From contig CP136064.1 in assembly GCA_032622095.1 (NCBI GenBank), forward strand, positions 125,661,605-125,725,604: 64,000 nucleotides of DNA, read 5' to 3'. The notes beneath the pieces were generated by a model that searched no databases, was not told the DNA's origin, and worked only from the letters and a program-made list of their open reading frames with translations. A program made the translations under genes and the position numbers. Origin of the DNA: Siphonodentalium dalli (taxonomy: Eukaryota; Mollusca; Scaphopoda; Gadilida; Siphonodentaliidae). This document shows, piece by piece, positions 60,531 through 64,000 of this stretch (position 1 is the first letter of the stretch; the number at the start of each line of letters is the position of its first letter).

Positions 60531-63449
60531 TCTAAATTGGGCTACTGTGCAAGCGTTCGTTATCCGTCTTCTTATTAAATTAAGTTTGTAAAATTGTCTA
60601 TTAAATATCAAGGGAATTCGTAGAAACTCTATAGCTGTTTGCGTGGCCAGAGCTTCAGACATGAGAAACATGAGAAATTTCGTACGTATCATGGCCAGGA
60701 TATGAACATCGCTACATCGTATGATTTCCAATTCACGATATTGGTTATTTGATTCTCTTCGTAGCATATATAAGGTCACATGGGTTCCCTTTGAAATTTC
60801 CCGGCGATAAATTTCTGCCACTTAGGGTGCATTTACACTGCTACAGAACTGTACACATATCTACACGCAGACTAGTGCGAACGGGTTGATATAGAAATGC
60901 ACACAGAAAGAAAACCGTATTCGTCCCTGTGAGCAAAAATCGTGTCCGCTATACGTCAGGGACAACGCCGAAACATTGCGAAAGGCAAATCTGTTTTGAT
61001 TAATTGTTACTCGGGCTTGGCGAATAATGTATTACAGTTTTCGTTGTCATTTCAACCCATGTATTTCGTATATTCAAGATGGACAGGGACGTGTCAACCG
61101 GGGTGAGGTTGGAAATTTCATACCTGACAAAACATTAGTTGTAATTTCCAAACCAACAATATGTTGAAAATTATATTGTAGTTTGATTTTCAAACATTTT
61201 GGAGTATTGTTTTCTGACCAATATTTGCAAAATTTCCTACCTTATATGGAAAGATTGTGCCCTGGTCCCTCCCCGTGGCCAGTCAAAACTGCTAGTTAAT
61301 TTAATAAAAACGATATTGTCCTATATTTGGTCAACTTTGTCATTAGAATAGTCATCAGTTGGAAATTTTGCTACATTTGGTCAAATACAGGGTGTTGTAG
61401 CATGGATACCCACTCCATACCAATCCAAAATGACCACCTCCCAGATGGTGTCAGCAGGAGACCTATATATATATATATATATATGCTGACGCGGTACATA
61501 CCAAATCGCTGTTGTCTGCTGGTAGTTGATCCATTTTTATGTCTGGCCTAAACTGAAACGACTCCTAGTGAGTTGTCAATTACCAGAATACTGGTCAGCG
61601 CGCGTTCAACTGCAAAAGACATTTCTTGAAGAGATATAAACACAGTAACAGATTCCATGTTACCATCCTTAGTTCATAAGAATTGAAGACTTAGTGATAG
61701 TCTTTACCAAAAGTTCCTCTGTAGAAAAACAAATTTGTTAACAGAAAATATTTTCACCCGAGCACATGTTTACCTCAGAGATAGGCAACTTGAAAGTGTA
61801 GCATACGCCTTATATACAGTTAAATTTTTCTTCAGAAAAATAATATTAATTGTTATTATTTAGCCAACGGTTAGAAGTGATGATTATTTCAATATTTCTA
61901 TACATTGCCGCTTATCCTGTATTTCCCAAACAGGAGTATCTATATATAGTTCATAGTCTTATACACCTTCTGGGCCAACACAACTGCGCATGCGATTCAG
62001 AATTATTATTCTTCATATGGGATCCCAGTACCAAAATAATATAAGGAAAAAATGGTTTTAATCCGCCGTGGTGCTTTAATATGGGAGACCTTTTCTGTCG
62101 CGTGGGTAGTCCTTTGCGCTTTGTGTGTGGTCATATATATGTAGAAGCTAGATCAGGGTCATCGAATCCCACGGGCAATCGTGCATGTGATCTCGTATCA
62201 GATGCAGTGAATCCTTGACACGACAAGCGTCACTTGATTGCAATGCCAAGGTACTACGAAACGTGACACGATAAAAATCACGTTAGATATCCGTTTTCCA
62301 AGATGGGTGGTCCTTGAAGCATTCCGAAGTGAGACGTTGACCTTTGCCAAATTTTACATTCAATGAGTGAGTATTTAGGGTATGGCATCTTTGTGGCGAA
62401 ATATTTTTACACGCTGATTCTCGATGAATAAGAAAGAAAAACTGTTCAGACCTACTAATGTTTTAGTGGATGTGATAATTTTTATTTGCCTCTTTATACA
62501 CCCAACATCTCACCTGTATGTGAAGTATGGCCCCAAATCCTCTTTAGGTACATAACATCACGTCTATGTGTGAGTATAACTCAAAATGACAAGGTTCATA
62601 TAACCACAAGGATTGGGTATATACCGCCCAACGCCGAAAAACTTCTGTTGGTATATTATATATGTATGCGAACCGCACAATACACATATATACATACCCG
62701 AATATTGCAATGGCAATTTATTTATGAGAAATAGTCAATCTAGGAGAAGTATTAAGTAACTAATATTTACAGCCCGCATCTATACTTGATCATGCAAAAA
62801 GCCATTGATTGATATTCGACGATGCTCCAAATGAATTACGATGAGAACCTTTGTATATATAGTGTTGCATTATCGTATACTGCATGTCGTTCTACAGAGA
62901 CAGTTTTCCTAGTAGACAGACAGATTATTTTATTCCTCCATTATTGGAGATGAAGTATATACAAACAATATACAATGGTAGGTATTGGTGATACAGAAAA
63001 TATGTAGTATTGGTTACAAAATATTCAAATGTGACATCATATAATATAATTATGAAGGTTATATCATAACAATAAGCAGTACATATTCCTGAGAAATCAC
63101 GTAAATGGTGAAACGGAATTTAGAGACTTGAGGAGAGCCTGAACTATGCAGAAAATATTAATAATGAAATAACTCTAGCTACATATATTATGACTGGAAT
63201 TTGCTTACTCAAAGTCAAAGTTAGTGACTATGATAAAGTTTGAAACAGTGTTGCTAATCTTAGTCACGTTAGCACATATAACTTAGTGAAAAATAATTGT
63301 ATTAGTCATCCACTCTAACGATCATAGTTAGTCTTTAACCTATCTTAGTCAAATCAGCCATTTCTGGCGACAGCTCTTATATAGTCATAAATCGGATTAA
63401 TCATTCTTAGTAATGTTAGATTGTCTTTCCGACTGAGATACTTAAGTTC
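60531..63449. other. Nothing recognised apart from a TA microsatellite
   Basis: A TA tract lies at 61464-61485. A 102-codon minus-strand frame (60513-60821) has no recognisable domain. No other supported feature. Confidence 0.4.
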
Positions 63450-63453
63450 TTAA

Positions 63454-63976
63454 AGATGGATTATCTCTTTAAATAACAAATTTGAAACAGTTGCGTGGGT
63501 ACAAAATAATAAATATGAACTGAAGACCCCTGTCCGGAAAGGCTTCTATCAATTAATATTGATTTTATCTCGAATATTTTATTGGGACCGTTTATTTGTC
63601 TATTTTTAGAACAGACCATTGGGGTGATACCATATAGCGATAGAGAGAATTAGGCTGTTCCTATAATTATATGGTTACGTACCGAACGTCAAATGTCCCA
63701 GGTTGATTGGTTGTATTGTTTTATTCCATAGTTATAAGCGATAATGAGTATAATTAACGTTTATTTGTCACAAAATTACACAATAAAATTTCTGATCTCT
63801 GTTAACTGTAACCACTATTGTTCGTTAGCTAAAAAACCACACCTTTTTAGACCAGAAAATATTCGAAATAAAATTAATATTAATTAAGCATTTCCGGACA
63901 GGAGTCTTCGCTTCAGATCTAATATTTTATACCCCGGTAACTATATAATACATGTTTACAAAGAGATAATCCACCT
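63454..63976. mobile_element. TTAA-flanked MITE with long inverted ends
   Basis: The ends are AGATGGATTATCTCTTT and, on the complement of the right end, AGGTGGATTATCTCTTT. Both are bordered by TTAA (63450-63453 and 63977-63980). The arms extend with indels for about 130 bases, including CCTGTCCGGAAAGGCTT and its inverted partner AAGCATTTCCGGACAGG. The 523-bp element has no coding capacity. TTAA with AG-starting ends could be Kolobok or piggyBac; this is not resolved. Confidence 0.8.
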
Positions 63977-64000
63977 TTAACCGGTTATTTGGTAACTAAT

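Noticed and set aside
60513..60821. 102-codon minus-strand frame
   Set aside because: Composition is not obviously repeat-like, but no domain, homologous motif or splice signal could be seen, so it is not listed as a gene.

Overview
This window is eukaryotic nuclear DNA from an animal, most likely a marine invertebrate. It is AT-rich, has almost no long open reading frames, and has GT-AG exon boundaries. Its repeats are of kinds reported from lophotrochozoan genomes: Helitrons with internal tandem cores, MITEs, and a SINE 3' end with an AAAC tail. A mollusc is my best guess, but this is inference and no single feature proves it. There are no bacterial operons, rRNA, tRNA or CRISPR arrays.

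One plausible living gene is visible on the + strand. It encodes a multi-pass membrane protein of unknown function. An internal exon lies at 9874-9962 and the terminal exon at 30548-31162, with matching phase. They are separated by a 20.6 kb intron that holds two tandem arrays and four mobile elements. A second, 95 % identical copy of the internal exon at 13334-13495 is fused to its upstream neighbour exon and runs into a stop. On the - strand, 43.3-49.9 kb is a heavily broken but collinear relic of an uncharacterised animal protein family. A partial hAT exon and a LINE C-terminal fragment complete the coding remains.

Layout: 1-5255 nested giant palindrome. 5331-6478 hAT element with a BED-finger exon. 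6.6-9.1 kb dispersed repeats. 9129-9385 TA-flanked MITE. 9.87 kb exon. 10.7-11.2 kb repeat module. 11.39-13.06 kb first tandem array. 13.33 kb second exon copy. 13680-14213 inverted-repeat element with a 5-bp target duplication. 14432-15209 hAT element. 15.82-28.8 kb second tandem array of about 155-bp monomers with higher-order duplications, interrupted at 24698-26250 by a TTAA-flanked transposon. 29386-29815 hAT MITE. 30.55 kb terminal exon. 31550-40419 tandem duplication (period 3084 bp), whose second copy is split by a 2700-bp Helitron at 34950-37649. 40.7-43.06 kb fold-back relatives of the first palindrome. 43.3-49.9 kb gene relic. 52024-53219 hAT element. 53.3 kb 23-bp minisatellite. 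55.5-56.7 kb repeats and a SINE tail. 58.35-58.86 kb probable short Helitron. 59 kb minisatellite plus LINE fragment. 63454-63976 TTAA-flanked MITE.

Two themes stand out. First, several insertions are proven by their empty sites or target duplications inside the window: the TTAA element, the Helitron, four hATs and the SINE tail. Second, the tandem units of the two large arrays, the Helitron core and the dispersed modules all share one short phrase (GAT-TCAA-AAATTTG) and often a hairpin or GTCTGTCC-type leader. They look like one diversified superfamily of tandem-core elements.
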